DNA of 64,000 nt from Gordonia alkaliphila (GTDB lineage: Bacteria; Actinomycetota; Actinomycetes; Mycobacteriales; Mycobacteriaceae): assembly GCF_023017165.1 (NCBI RefSeq), contig NZ_JALKBW010000001.1:3162001-3226000 (forward strand), read 5' to 3'. The notes under the pieces were generated by a model. That model was not told the DNA's origin. It made no database searches and worked only from the letters and a program-made list of their open reading frames with translations. The position numbers were made by a program, and so were the translations under genes. Of this stretch, positions 39,709 to 47,981 are shown one piece after another. Positions within the stretch are counted from its first letter, which is position 1, and each line of letters opens with the position of its first letter.

Positions 39709-40950
39709 ATGAATGAGGTTATGTCTTACGCCGACGCCGGCTTCACCCTGCGTTCGGGACCGACGTGGCGGGACCCCTTCGGCAGCTACGCGTGGCTGCG
39801 CGACCATGCGCCGGTGCACCGCGTCGGCGAGGAGGGGAGTGCAACCGACTTCTATGTGCTGAGCCGCTACGACGACGTGACCGCCGCGGCCACCAACGCC
39901 GCCGACTTCATCTCCGGCCGCGGGCTCACGGTGACCTACGGGGAACTCGAAGCGATCGGCATGGCCGACAACCCGCCGATGGTGATGCTCGCCCCGCCAG
40001 AGCACCTCGACTTCCGCAAGCTGGTCTCGCGCGGCTTCACGCCGAAGCAGGTCCGCGAGGTGGAGCCGACGGTGCGCGAGTACGTGCGGACGCAGTTGGC
40101 GTCGATCGACACCGACGACGAACTGAATATGGTGGAGCACCTGTTCAAGCCGCTGCCGTCGATGGTCGTCGCGCATTACCTCGGCGTGCCCGAGAGCGAC
40201 CGGCAGCAGTTCGATCGCTGGACCGAGTCGGTGGTCGGCGCCAATCCGGGCGGCGATCTCGCGGGGGCGATGGTCACCGCGGGCCAGGCGGTCGGGGAGA
40301 TGCTCGGCTACTTCAGCGGACTGATCGAGTTCCGCAAGAAGAACCCGGGCGACGACACGGTCTCGCACCTGGTGGCGGCCGGGCTGGCCGACGACCCCGA
40401 GAACCCCGGCGGACTGCTGTCGATCCTGGCGTTCACCTTCACGATGGTGGCCGGCGGCAACGACACCACCACCGGCATGCTCGGCGGTGCGTCGGCACTG
40501 CTGAGCGAGTACCGCGATCAGCGTCGCGAACTGATCGACGACCCCACTCTGCTGCCGGATGCGATCGAAGAGTTCCTGCGGCTGACCTCGCCCGTGCAGG
40601 GCTTGGCCCGCTGCACCAGCCGCGACATCACCATCGGCGACACCACCATCCCGGCCGGCAAGAAGACGCTGCTGCTGTATGCGTCGGCGAACCGCGACGA
40701 GCGACGCTGGGGCCACGACGCGGCAGCACTCGACATCCATCGCGCGCCCACCCAGATCATGAGCTTCAGCAAGGGCAACCACCACTGCCTCGGCGCGGCC
40801 GCCGCGCGCATGCAGGCCCGCGTCGCACTCGAAGAACTGTTGGCCGCCTATCCGGACTTCGAGGTCGACGTCGACGGCATCGAGTACGCCGCCGGAAACT
40901 ACGTTCGACGGCCCACCGTCGTCCCGATGCGGATGGGCGCCCGTGCCTAA
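39709..40950 (+). CDS. Cytochrome P450
   Basis: A 413-residue soluble bacterial class I P450. The I-helix oxygen-activation motif is MVAGGNDTTT (Asp/Thr pair). The ExxR pair is EEFL/RL-type in IEEFLRLTSP, and the heme-ligand loop FSKGNHHCLG holds the axial Cys near residue 360. No ferredoxin or reductase gene is adjacent. Substrate unknown; the closest relatives are actinobacterial P450s of lipid, steroid or terpenoid catabolism. ATG 39709 fits the promoter; ATG 39721 is an alternative. Its end overlaps the TetR start by 8 bp. Confidence 0.93.
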   Translation: MNEVMSYADAGFTLRSGPTWRDPFGSYAWLRDHAPVHRVGEEGSATDFYVLSRYDDVTAAATNAADFISGRGLTVTYGELEAIGMADNPPMVMLAPPEHLDFRKLVSRGFTPKQVREVEPTVREYVRTQLASIDTDDELNMVEHLFKPLPSMVVAHYLGVPESDRQQFDRWTESVVGANPGGDLAGAMVTAGQAVGEMLGYFSGLIEFRKKNPGDDTVSHLVAAGLADDPENPGGLLSILAFTFTMVAGGNDTTTGMLGGASALLSEYRDQRRELIDDPTLLPDAIEEFLRLTSPVQGLARCTSRDITIGDTTIPAGKKTLLLYASANRDERRWGHDAAALDIHRAPTQIMSFSKGNHHCLGAAAARMQARVALEELLAAYPDFEVDVDGIEYAAGNYVRRPTVVPMRMGARA

Positions 40951-41503
40951 GAGTTGGCTGGCGCAGGAGCGCCGACAGCTCGCCGCGGCGCGCATCCTGG
41001 CCGCCGCCGAGGAGCTGTTCGCCACCTCGGGGGTGGAGGCCGTGACGATGGCCGACGTGGCCGCCGCCGCGGACTGCTCGCGCGCCACGTTGTATCGGTA
41101 CTACCCGTCCCGTGACGAGCTGATCAGCGACTACATCGCGCTCGTCACCGAGCGGATCGTGACGGCGGTAGCGGCCAAGGTCGCGGCGCTGACCCCGCGG
41201 CGCGAGCAGGTACGGATGAGCGTGGTGTTCACGCTCGCGGCGGTCCGCGACGACCCGACACTCGGTCCGTGGTTCCAGCTGGAGGCCGGTCTACCTGCCC
41301 GCATCGCGATCTCGCATGAGGTGATCGCCGCCGCGCTCGACGGTTTCACTGCGGACTCGGCAAGCTCCGCGGAATCGGCAGCGACGGCCCGCTGGCTGGC
41401 CCGCACCATCGTCGGACTGATCACCCTGCCCGAGCCCGACGCCGACGCAGAACTGGCCTACATCGACCGTTTCGTCGTGCCGCATCTGCTCGACGAGGAT
41501 TGA
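40943..41503 (+). CDS. TetR-family regulator coupled to the P450
   Basis: A 186-residue TetR-type repressor. The helix-turn-helix is at about 35-58 (VTMADVAAAADCSRATLYRYYPSRDEL). The ligand domain is without recognisable specificity. The GTG start overlaps the end of the P450 gene by 8 bp, so the two are cotranslated and the regulator probably controls the P450, perhaps through the inverted repeat at 39695. It ends just before the convergent nucleotidyltransferase gene. Confidence 0.85.
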   Translation: MPKSWLAQERRQLAAARILAAAEELFATSGVEAVTMADVAAAADCSRATLYRYYPSRDELISDYIALVTERIVTAVAAKVAALTPRREQVRMSVVFTLAAVRDDPTLGPWFQLEAGLPARIAISHEVIAAALDGFTADSASSAESAATARWLARTIVGLITLPEPDADAELAYIDRFVVPHLLDED

Positions 41504-41521
41504 GCCATCCGCGGCTGCGGG

Positions 41522-42340
41522 TCAATTCGAGGCGAGAATCTCCTGCAGAACGGACTGCTGGAACTCCCGAGCCCGTCGGCCGGTGGGCGGGGGACCACCG
41601 GCGCGGGCTGCGATCGACCGCTCGATGATGTCACTCCACTGATCGCCGACGGCGAGGAGTCGGCGGCCCGCTGCGACCTTGGACAGCCATGTCCCGTAGC
41701 GGTGACGAACGAGCGCCCGGCAGGCGCCGAGCACCGCGTCGTCGGCGCCGACCGCCGGCTTGTCGTCGTCCTGTCCGGGTAGCGCCATCCACCAACGCAG
41801 CGACTCGATGAGAAGTTCTCGAAGCGCGTCGGGCGGCAGCTCGGCGAACACGTCCGAGGCCGGGGGACCCGCCAGCGCCCGGCCGCTCTGGTGCAGAATG
41901 CTGCGGTCGATTCCGTACCAGAAGGCGCCATCAGCGGCCGGACGGTCTGCCGGGTGAAAGGTCTGCCGGAACGCCATTGCTGCGCCGTCGTTCAGTTCGA
42001 GCTCGAAGCCCGGATCGGCGGTGCCGGACTGCACGGTGGCAAGGGTGTAGACGACGAGCTCCACGCCACGAGCCGGACACGGCAACGCGCTGTGTCGTAG
42101 CCGTGCGACCAAGTCATGCTTGGCGAACATGGTCAGCGGTTGTGAAGAGACGACGGCGATATCGATATCACTGCGCCCACGTTGGTAGGCGTCCAGCGCC
42201 AACGAGCCTGCTGCGTACACACCGACGAAGTCGGCACCGAGCGCCTGACGGGCAGCTGCCACCACGGCGTCGAGGTACAGCTCCACATCCATATCCGGCA
42301 CCTGCCCATTATCAGCAACACGCAACCTCTCCACTCGCAT
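41522..42340 (-). CDS. Nucleotidyltransferase, aminoglycoside adenylyltransferase-like
   Basis: A 272-residue (or 256 if ATG 42292 is used) nucleotidyltransferase. The pol-beta active site GSLALDAYQRGRSDIDIAVV has Gly-Ser and the metal-binding Asp-x-Asp. A helical C-terminal domain (about 165-270), like that of ANT(3'')/(9) enzymes (DUF4111), carries ESLRWWMALPGQDDDKPAVG and ALVRHRYGTWLSKVAAG. The natural substrate could be an aminoglycoside or an endogenous molecule; resistance cannot be claimed. Divergent from relBE with only 37 bp between the start at 42340 and the relB ATG. Confidence 0.8.
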   Translation of the reverse strand: MRVERLRVADNGQVPDMDVELYLDAVVAAARQALGADFVGVYAAGSLALDAYQRGRSDIDIAVVSSQPLTMFAKHDLVARLRHSALPCPARGVELVVYTLATVQSGTADPGFELELNDGAAMAFRQTFHPADRPAADGAFWYGIDRSILHQSGRALAGPPASDVFAELPPDALRELLIESLRWWMALPGQDDDKPAVGADDAVLGACRALVRHRYGTWLSKVAAGRRLLAVGDQWSDIIERSIAARAGGPPPTGRRAREFQQSVLQEILASN

Positions 42341-42364
42341 CTAGAATCTGGCCTAAACATTGGC

Positions 42365-42370
42365 TAGTAT
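42365..42370 (+). promoter_or_regulatory. Leaderless-type -10 box of relBE
   Basis: TAGTAT, 7 nt before the relB ATG at 42378. The gap to the divergent nucleotidyltransferase is so short that the two promoters must overlap. Confidence 0.5.
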
Positions 42371-42377
42371 TCGAAGC

Positions 42378-42650
42378 ATGACGACAGTGCCGCTCGGCGA
42401 AGCGAAAGACAGGCTGTCGGCACTGATCGACGGTGTCGACAAGACACACGACCGCGTGACCATCACCAAGCACGGCAGGCCGGCGGCCGTGCTCATCTCG
42501 GCCGACGACCTCGACGAGCTGAACGAGACGATCCACTGGCTCTCGCAGTCAGGCATTCGCGAGACCATCGCCACCGGCGATCGCGAGTACGCCGCAGGGC
42601 AGACCACCTCGCTCGCGGACCTTCAGTCCGAGTTCAACATCGGCGAATGA
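42378..42650 (+). CDS. relB: RelB/Phd-YefM antitoxin
   Basis: A 90-residue antitoxin with the Phd/YefM fold, closely patterned on M. tuberculosis RelB: MTTVPLGEAKDRLSALI, then RVTITKHGRPAAVLISADDL. The N-terminus dimerises and binds the operon promoter; the acidic C-terminal tail wraps and inhibits RelE. The ATG at 42378 fits the leaderless box; an upstream in-frame ATG at 42360 would remove that spacing. It overlaps relE by 4 bp (ATGA). Confidence 0.9.
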   Translation: MTTVPLGEAKDRLSALIDGVDKTHDRVTITKHGRPAAVLISADDLDELNETIHWLSQSGIRETIATGDREYAAGQTTSLADLQSEFNIGE

Positions 42651-42919
42651 GCGACGGGCCGTACGCAGTCGAGTTCGCGTCGGCAGCCAAGCGCTCCCTG
42701 GCCCGATTGCCGGGCCGCATTGTCCATGCAGTCCTCGAGTTCATTGCGGGGCCGCTCGCCGGGAATCCCCGCCAGCTCAGCAAGCCGCTTCGCAACGAGC
42801 TCGCCGGCACTTACAGCGCACGACGCGGTGACTACCGAGTCCTGTTTCGGATCGATGACGAGCTACACACCATCGTCATCCTCGCCATCGACCATCGAGC
42901 TCACATCTACCGAAGCTGA
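42647..42919 (+). CDS. relE: RelE-family mRNA interferase toxin
   Basis: A 90-residue RelE/ParE-superfamily toxin: YAVEFASAAKRSLARLP at the N-terminus, KPLRNELAGTYSARRGDYRVLFRID (the basic catalytic face with Arg/Tyr), and VILAIDHRAHIY at the end. RelE toxins cut mRNA in the ribosomal A site. The start overlaps the antitoxin stop (ATGA). All expected catalytic positions seem present, so the module is probably active. Confidence 0.9.
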   Translation: MSDGPYAVEFASAAKRSLARLPGRIVHAVLEFIAGPLAGNPRQLSKPLRNELAGTYSARRGDYRVLFRIDDELHTIVILAIDHRAHIYRS

Positions 42920-43036
42920 TGTACCGACAGGTGGGGACCCGCGCAGAGAATGGTGGCCGGCGGCGCCTGGACCATTACCTGACATAATGTATCTTATCGG
43001 CACGATTGATAGCGTAGCTGGATCCGGCAATGGATG

Positions 43037-43059
43037 GCCGCCCTCACCCGAACTCGAGC
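43037..43059 (+). repeat. Imperfect 23-bp direct repeat, copy 1
   Basis: It matches 43678-43700 at 21 of 23 positions (core CCGCCCTCAC). The copies flank the remnant region. Confidence 0.5.
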
Positions 43060-43228
43060 AACGACCGCTACGCAAGCTGAAGCCAGCGACCGATTCCGCC
43101 GGCCTGGCCACCGAACAAGACCGCCAACTCTCGCCAGCACCTTCGTCGCCAGATTTCCGATAGCGCAAACGCAGCATCTCGACCCACTGAGATCGACTTC
43201 CAGAACAGTCCCGGAACCAACCGCCCCG

Positions 43229-43465
43229 CTGTGGCAGCCTCGGCCACCATTACATCACAGTGACGTAATGGTGCTGGGGACCGGGGGGGCGAGACCACCG
43301 CACCGATGCGCGCCTACGCCGAAATCAAACGCGCTCATTTGATCTTTGCGCGGATACCCTGCGACCGCTCGCCGACTACGCGATCAACCGCGACTTCCCC
43401 GACCTCCGAACTGCCAGCGAGCGGCAACGACAGCCGTCAACTCGCGACCCTGACTTGGAAGCCTG
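43229..43465 (+). pseudogene. Decayed SDR::selO fusion remnant
   Basis: 43229-43358 resembles the SDR gene at about 44268-44390; the best stretch reads like its MGAYAEAKLAQLIF segment with scattered changes. Without a gap it passes at about 43360 into selO sequence resembling 45410-45500: RPLADYAINRDFPDL in place of RPLADYAINRHYPDL, followed by a 2-bp deletion. About 1 kb present between these points in the intact pair is missing. No open frame spans it. It is a tandem duplicate, or displaced original copy, of the SDR-selO locus that suffered an internal deletion. Confidence 0.8.
43245..43273. repeat. 29-bp near-perfect palindrome
   Basis: Two 14-bp arms around a single A (first arm starts CACCATTAC, second ends GTAATGGTG) with one symmetric mismatch. 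It lies where the SDR remnant lacks similarity to the intact SDR gene. Confidence 0.75.
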
Positions 43466-43677
43466 GCCGACGGAACTCCGCCATCGAATCACAATCGATG
43501 ACATCGGCTTAACGTCAAGATTCTTTGACATAGACAACGTGGAGTCCTCCGTGGCATTGCCCGAGATCGATCTCGGCCGCCGACTGGGCGAGCGGTAGTA
43601 CGAACGTCGTCACAGCTTGTACTGAACGGAACACGCGACCTCAATGCCAAGCTAGCCCGGGTGACAATGTGGCCGCA

Positions 43678-43700
43678 GCCGCCCTCACGCGAACTCGCGC
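43678..43700 (+). repeat. Imperfect 23-bp direct repeat, copy 2
   Basis: Second copy of the 43037 repeat, two mismatches, 641 bp downstream of the first. Confidence 0.5.
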
Positions 43701-43810
43701 GATGAGTCGTAGCCGATCGGCTCCATCGCTGACGGCCATCGAACGGCCCCCTTGTAACCTGATCGTGCCGAACACGGGTTCCGGCCAATCATGACGACGG
43801 GAGTTCGTGG

Positions 43811-44752
43811 GTGTCTCGCAAGGACGCAGGTGCACGCTGGACGCTCGAGAACGCCGCCGATCTCACGGGGCGGGTCGCGGTGGTGACCGGCGCCAACTCC
43901 GGTATCGGGTACGAAACCGCGCGCGGGCTGGCGCGACTCGGCGCGACTGTCGTGATGGCCTGTCGTACGCAGAGCACCGCCGCGACGGCCCGTGCCCAAA
44001 TCGTCGCTGAGAATCCAGGTGCGGACGTCGTCGTGGTGTCGCTGGATCTCGCGGATGCCGACTCCATTCGCCGGTGCGCCGAGCTCATCAACGCGCAGTA
44101 CCGCACCATCGACATCGTGGTCGCCAATGCCGGGTACATCCCGACCGAGGTCGTCCGGAACGCCGACAGAATCGAACTGGGCTTCGCGTCGACCTTCCTC
44201 GGCCACTTCGCGCTCATCGGACTCCTCAGCCCGGGCCTGCTTCGCGCTCCCGCCGCGCGCGTGGTGACGGTCGGCAGCCTCGCACATCGCGCGAAGGGCC
44301 TCGATCCGACGAGACTGGGCGTCGGCAGCACGACCACACCGATGGGCGCCTATGCCGAAGCCAAACTCGCCCAGTTGATCTTTGCGGCTGAACTCGATCG
44401 CCGCTTCACCGCGACCCGAGCGCGCGCAATCTCGCTCGCCGCTCACCCCGGTGCCGCCCGGACCGGCGTGATGCGCGAACGCAGCAGGTGGATCCAGCGC
44501 GCCTACCACAGCCGATTCACCTGGCCGGTCCTGCGCCTGTTCATCAACGACGCGTACACCGGAGCGCTTCCCACGCTCCGCGCCGCCACCGATCCGACAG
44601 CCGACGGCGGGCAGTACTTCGGGCCGTCCGGCCCCTTCCAGCTGACCGGTGCTCCCGCAGTGGTCCAGGACAGTCCCGTCGTCCACGACTCCGCGGTCGG
44701 CGCGCAGCTCTGGGAGTTCGCCCAGACCCACACCGGCATCGTCTACCCGTAG
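43811..44752 (+). CDS. Short-chain dehydrogenase/reductase
   Basis: A 313-residue classical SDR of the retinol dehydrogenase/WWOX-like type. The cofactor motif TGANSGIGYETARGL is at about 27-41, NAG is in VANAGYIPT, the catalytic Ser in TVGSLAHRAKG, and Tyr/Lys in YAEAKLAQ. NADP is likely from the following Arg (MACRTQ). Substrate unknown. The GTG start is preceded by GGGAG. It lies 45 bp upstream of selO on the same strand; the duplicated remnant upstream shows the pair has travelled together. Confidence 0.87.
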   Translation: MSRKDAGARWTLENAADLTGRVAVVTGANSGIGYETARGLARLGATVVMACRTQSTAATARAQIVAENPGADVVVVSLDLADADSIRRCAELINAQYRTIDIVVANAGYIPTEVVRNADRIELGFASTFLGHFALIGLLSPGLLRAPAARVVTVGSLAHRAKGLDPTRLGVGSTTTPMGAYAEAKLAQLIFAAELDRRFTATRARAISLAAHPGAARTGVMRERSRWIQRAYHSRFTWPVLRLFINDAYTGALPTLRAATDPTADGGQYFGPSGPFQLTGAPAVVQDSPVVHDSAVGAQLWEFAQTHTGIVYP

Positions 44753-44784
44753 CGCGATGAAACCGGCGCAGTCGTCGACCCGGC

Positions 44785-44790
44785 TACCCT
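44785..44790 (+). promoter_or_regulatory. Leaderless-type -10 box of selO
   Basis: TACCCT, 7 nt before the GTG at 44798. Confidence 0.5.
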
Positions 44791-44797
44791 GGCAGTC

Positions 44798-46306
44798 GTG
44801 TCCGCCGCACCAGAGTCCCCCGCACCCACCAGCACCGCGATCGCGGGTTTCGAGAACACCTTCGCCGAGGCGCTGGCCCCGCTGACCGTCGCGTGGCAGG
44901 GTGCCGAAGTCCCGGAGCCGACGCTTCTGATCCTGAACGACGAACTCGCAGAGTCGCTGGGACTGAGCGTTGCGGCTCTTCGCAGCGACGACGGTGTCGC
45001 GATCCTGTCCGGTGCAGCACGCCCGGCCGACGCCACCCCGGTCGCGACCGCGTACTCCGGTCACCAGTTCGGCGGCTACGCACCGATGCTCGGCGACGGG
45101 CGCGCGCTACTGCTCGGCGAATTGGTCGACACCGCGGGACGCCGGTTCGATCTGCAACTGAAGGGGTCCGGGCCCACCCCGTTCTCCCGCGGCGGCGACG
45201 GCTTCGCCGTGATCGGACCGATGCTGCGCGAGTACCTCGTCAGCGAGGCGATGCACGCGCTCGACATCCCCACCACCCGATCGTTGGCGGTCGTGGCCAC
45301 CGGGCGCGACGTCCACCGTGACGGCGCCGAGCCGGGGGCGGTGCTCGCACGCGTGGCGGCCAGCCATCTGCGCGTGGGCACCTTCGAGTTGGCCGTCCGG
45401 CACCCGGACCTTCTCCGGCCGCTCGCCGACTACGCGATCAACCGTCACTACCCCGACCTCGCCGAACTGCCGGAGAGCGGCGACCGCAATCGCTACCTCG
45501 TGTTCCTGGAAACCGTCATCGAGCGGCAGGCCGCACTGGTCGCCCAGTGGATCCTCGTCGGCTTCGTCCACGGCGTGATGAACACCGACAACACCACCAT
45601 CTCCGGGGAGACGATCGACTACGGCCCCTGCGCCTTCATCGACGCCTACGACCCGGACGGGGTGTTCAGCTCCATCGACCACGGCGGCCGCTACCGGCTG
45701 GGCAACCAGCCCGCGGCCCTGAAGTGGAACCTGGCCCGGTTCGCCGAGGCACTGCTGACGCTCATCTCCCCCGTTCCCGACGACGGAATCGCCGCGGCCA
45801 CCGCCGCACTCGAAGCCTTCGATGACCACTACGAGCGCCACTTCGCCACCGGCTTGAGCGCCAAAGTCGGCCTCGTCGGCCTCGCGATCGACCGCTCGCT
45901 GCTCGACGACCTGCTGACGTTGATGCATCACCACCGCCTCGACTGGACCGGCACCTTCCGTGCCTTGGCCGACGAACTGCGGGGCGATCCCGCACCGCTC
46001 GACGACGCGCTGCCCCGAGAGGCGAGCGCTCCGTGGCTGGCTCGATGGCGGACGGCGTTGGCCGACCGCGGTGTGGACCCGGCGCAGATCGCAGCCGAGA
46101 TGGATGCGGTGAACCCCGTCTACATTCCGCGCAATCACCGGCTCGACGACGCGCTGCGCGCGGCCACCGCGGGCGACCTCGTCCCGTTCCACCGACTGCT
46201 CGACGCGGTCACCCACCCCTACGAGCCCCGCGACGAGTGGTCGGATCTGGCTGACCCGGCACCGGAATCGTTCAGCGCCGGATTTCGTACCTTCTGCGGC
46301 ACCTGA
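44798..46306 (+). CDS. selO: SelO (YdiU) protein adenylyltransferase
   Basis: A 502-residue pseudokinase-fold enzyme that transfers AMP from ATP to Ser/Thr/Tyr of target proteins, linked to redox stress. Hallmarks: YSGHQFGGYAPMLGDGRA, LQLKGSGPTPFSRGGDG (flipped-ATP loop), GFVHGVMNTDNTTISGETIDYGPCAF (catalytic Asn/Asp, metal-binding DYGP), and the C-terminal NPVYIPRNHRLDDAL. No C-terminal selenocysteine motif; the protein ends RTFCGT with a Cys third from the end, where eukaryotic SelO has its Sec. Leaderless-type GTG start. A truncated paralogue lies upstream at 43360. Confidence 0.95.
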   Translation: MSAAPESPAPTSTAIAGFENTFAEALAPLTVAWQGAEVPEPTLLILNDELAESLGLSVAALRSDDGVAILSGAARPADATPVATAYSGHQFGGYAPMLGDGRALLLGELVDTAGRRFDLQLKGSGPTPFSRGGDGFAVIGPMLREYLVSEAMHALDIPTTRSLAVVATGRDVHRDGAEPGAVLARVAASHLRVGTFELAVRHPDLLRPLADYAINRHYPDLAELPESGDRNRYLVFLETVIERQAALVAQWILVGFVHGVMNTDNTTISGETIDYGPCAFIDAYDPDGVFSSIDHGGRYRLGNQPAALKWNLARFAEALLTLISPVPDDGIAAATAALEAFDDHYERHFATGLSAKVGLVGLAIDRSLLDDLLTLMHHHRLDWTGTFRALADELRGDPAPLDDALPREASAPWLARWRTALADRGVDPAQIAAEMDAVNPVYIPRNHRLDDALRAATAGDLVPFHRLLDAVTHPYEPRDEWSDLADPAPESFSAGFRTFCGT

Positions 46307-46321
46307 CACGGGCGGCCAACA

Positions 46322-46338
46322 CGAACCGACCAGGTTCG
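46322..46338 (+). terminator. Possible terminator hairpin after selO
   Basis: CGAACC-GACCA-GGTTCG, a 6-bp perfect stem 15 bp after the selO stop, with some outer GC pairing. No T-run. Confidence 0.35.
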
Positions 46339-46419
46339 ACACGGCCCGGATGAGTCACCGTTCCATTCGGCCAAGGGATAGTTTCAGCTACAACAGTTTC
46401 GGAGACCGCTGGGAGCCTC

Positions 46420-47949
46420 GTGACCACCTTGAGCCGCCGCTTCGGCGCCGTCAGCACCGCTGTCCTACTACTGGGCATCGTCGGCTGTTCGACAGACGGC
46501 CGCGCCATGCCGTCCACGGCGGCTTCCAGCGCTTCGGTGGTGACCGACACCGGGATCGACTTCTCCTCGGAGGACTTCGTGGTACGCGCCGACGGCGGTG
46601 TCGCGCCGGTCGGCACCGAGGTCACCGTCACTCCGAGTGAGGCGGCGCTGCCCGGCGACTGGGCTCAATTCGCCACCGCAGCAGGCCCGGCCGCGGACAT
46701 CACTCTCGAAGACGGACGACAACCGGCCACACCGATCTCCATCGAGTTCACGAAGGTGGCGAACGAGAAGGCCAACTTCGTCCTGACCGAGACCGACGGC
46801 GAGGTCGAATTACTGCCCCGCATTCCCGGACAGCGGCTGGCGACGGAGACCACGCACTTGAGCACATTCTGGCCAGTCGTCTTCGACGTCAACCGGTACG
46901 GCGCGTATGCGGGCGACGCCATCGGCACGGCCCTCAACATCTCCTCTGAACCACCCAGCTGTTATCGCGGCGATGGCGTGAACGCCGCGGGAAGTGCGCG
47001 GGTCTCAAAAGTCGCCGGGAACGTGCTGTATCCCTGCATCGAGACGAACGGGTCCGACGCTGAGCTCTCCCTTCAATCCAATTCCGGTCTGACGTGGACC
47101 GTCGCCACCGATCCACAATGGAGGCCCATGCTGCCGACAACATTCAAGTTGTCGAGCGCAGTCACCGCCAGCGCCTGGGGCAACGCGGACCCCGCCCTGA
47201 CTCGGGGTGCGGCGCTGCTCCTCCCCGAGGCGACGACAATCCTCACCACCGACAGCTTCGTGGCCACCGAAGTGAAAGCCGTCGTGAATCCCGTGCTATC
47301 GCAGATTCGCACAGGAGCTCTGGCCGTCGACATCTTCGGTCCCGACCAGATCGCCAAGAACATGACCAAGGCGAGCTGCGCGACCGACCTCCTGCAGAGT
47401 TCCACAGGAACCATCGCCGCCGCAGTGATGCAGTCAGCAGCCAGTTGTGTCGGCTCGGTGGTCGGCGGATCCGCAGCCGAGGTGATCGGGATCGTCGTCG
47501 ACGGCGGAGGCGCGCTGTGGACCCAACTCGAAGGCATCGTTCGGACCGCTTCGATGACGGACGACGTCACCTTTCAGGTCACCCCCACCGATTCGACGGA
47601 CAGGGTCGGCGCCGAGATCGATCGCGCGCTGGTCGAGCCCATGCTCGGCACGTGGACGGGTCCCGTCGACCAGCCAAGTAGCAGCCGCGACTATTCCACG
47701 GTCCTCACCCTGCGTCACGATGGTCGCACCGTGGTCGGCACCGTCGAATACCCCGAACTCCGGTGCAGCGGGACGCTACACGGCGCGCAGATGGCCGGCG
47801 ATGTTCTGAAGATCCACGAAACCATCACCGTCAACGGTCAGTGCGTCGAGGAAGTGGACCTGGAGCTCAGAATGGACGGCGACAAGCTGGCCTACCGATT
47901 CGGTTCGGGCCGAGGGATCGGTACGGCGAGCCTGTCCCGCGTGAGGTAG
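46420..47949 (+). CDS. Large lipoprotein, unknown function
   Basis: A 509-residue lipoprotein with signal peptide and lipobox LGIVGC (Cys23). Residues 50-340 form a beta-rich region (VTVTPSEAALPGDWAQFA; PISIEFTKVANEKANFVLTE), with several Cys that may pair in disulfides (PPSCYRGDG, LYPCIETNG, ASCATDLL, ASCVGSV). The last ~90 residues (MLGTWTGPVDQ to the end) look like a small beta-barrel extracellular domain of the kind seen on actinobacterial receptor kinases and lipoproteins. GTG start with GGGAG 4 nt upstream. Function unknown. Confidence 0.7.
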   Translation: MTTLSRRFGAVSTAVLLLGIVGCSTDGRAMPSTAASSASVVTDTGIDFSSEDFVVRADGGVAPVGTEVTVTPSEAALPGDWAQFATAAGPAADITLEDGRQPATPISIEFTKVANEKANFVLTETDGEVELLPRIPGQRLATETTHLSTFWPVVFDVNRYGAYAGDAIGTALNISSEPPSCYRGDGVNAAGSARVSKVAGNVLYPCIETNGSDAELSLQSNSGLTWTVATDPQWRPMLPTTFKLSSAVTASAWGNADPALTRGAALLLPEATTILTTDSFVATEVKAVVNPVLSQIRTGALAVDIFGPDQIAKNMTKASCATDLLQSSTGTIAAAVMQSAASCVGSVVGGSAAEVIGIVVDGGGALWTQLEGIVRTASMTDDVTFQVTPTDSTDRVGAEIDRALVEPMLGTWTGPVDQPSSSRDYSTVLTLRHDGRTVVGTVEYPELRCSGTLHGAQMAGDVLKIHETITVNGQCVEEVDLELRMDGDKLAYRFGSGRGIGTASLSRVR

Positions 47950-47981
47950 CGGCGCCGCGCGCTCCCTCGTCGCAAGCACTA

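Larger units (their letters stand above)
42920..43810. other. 891-bp gene-free region with gene remnants
   Basis: No convincing coding frame on either strand. It contains a decayed SDR-selO fragment (43229-43465), a 29-bp palindrome (43245-43273) and a 23-bp imperfect direct repeat (43037/43678). Base composition is less GC-skewed than flanking genes, consistent with long neutral decay. This looks like an insertion and degradation hotspot. Confidence 0.7.

Noticed and set aside
41522..42919. A defence island built from relBE, the nucleotidyltransferase and the gene remnants
   Set aside because: No restriction, helicase, reverse transcriptase or other defence genes are near; the neighbours are metabolic.
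43020..43342. Short open frames in the gene-free region (for example 43034-43342)
   Set aside because: They are Arg/Thr/Pro-rich, lack a ribosome binding site, and cross the SDR-selO remnant in non-homologous frames.
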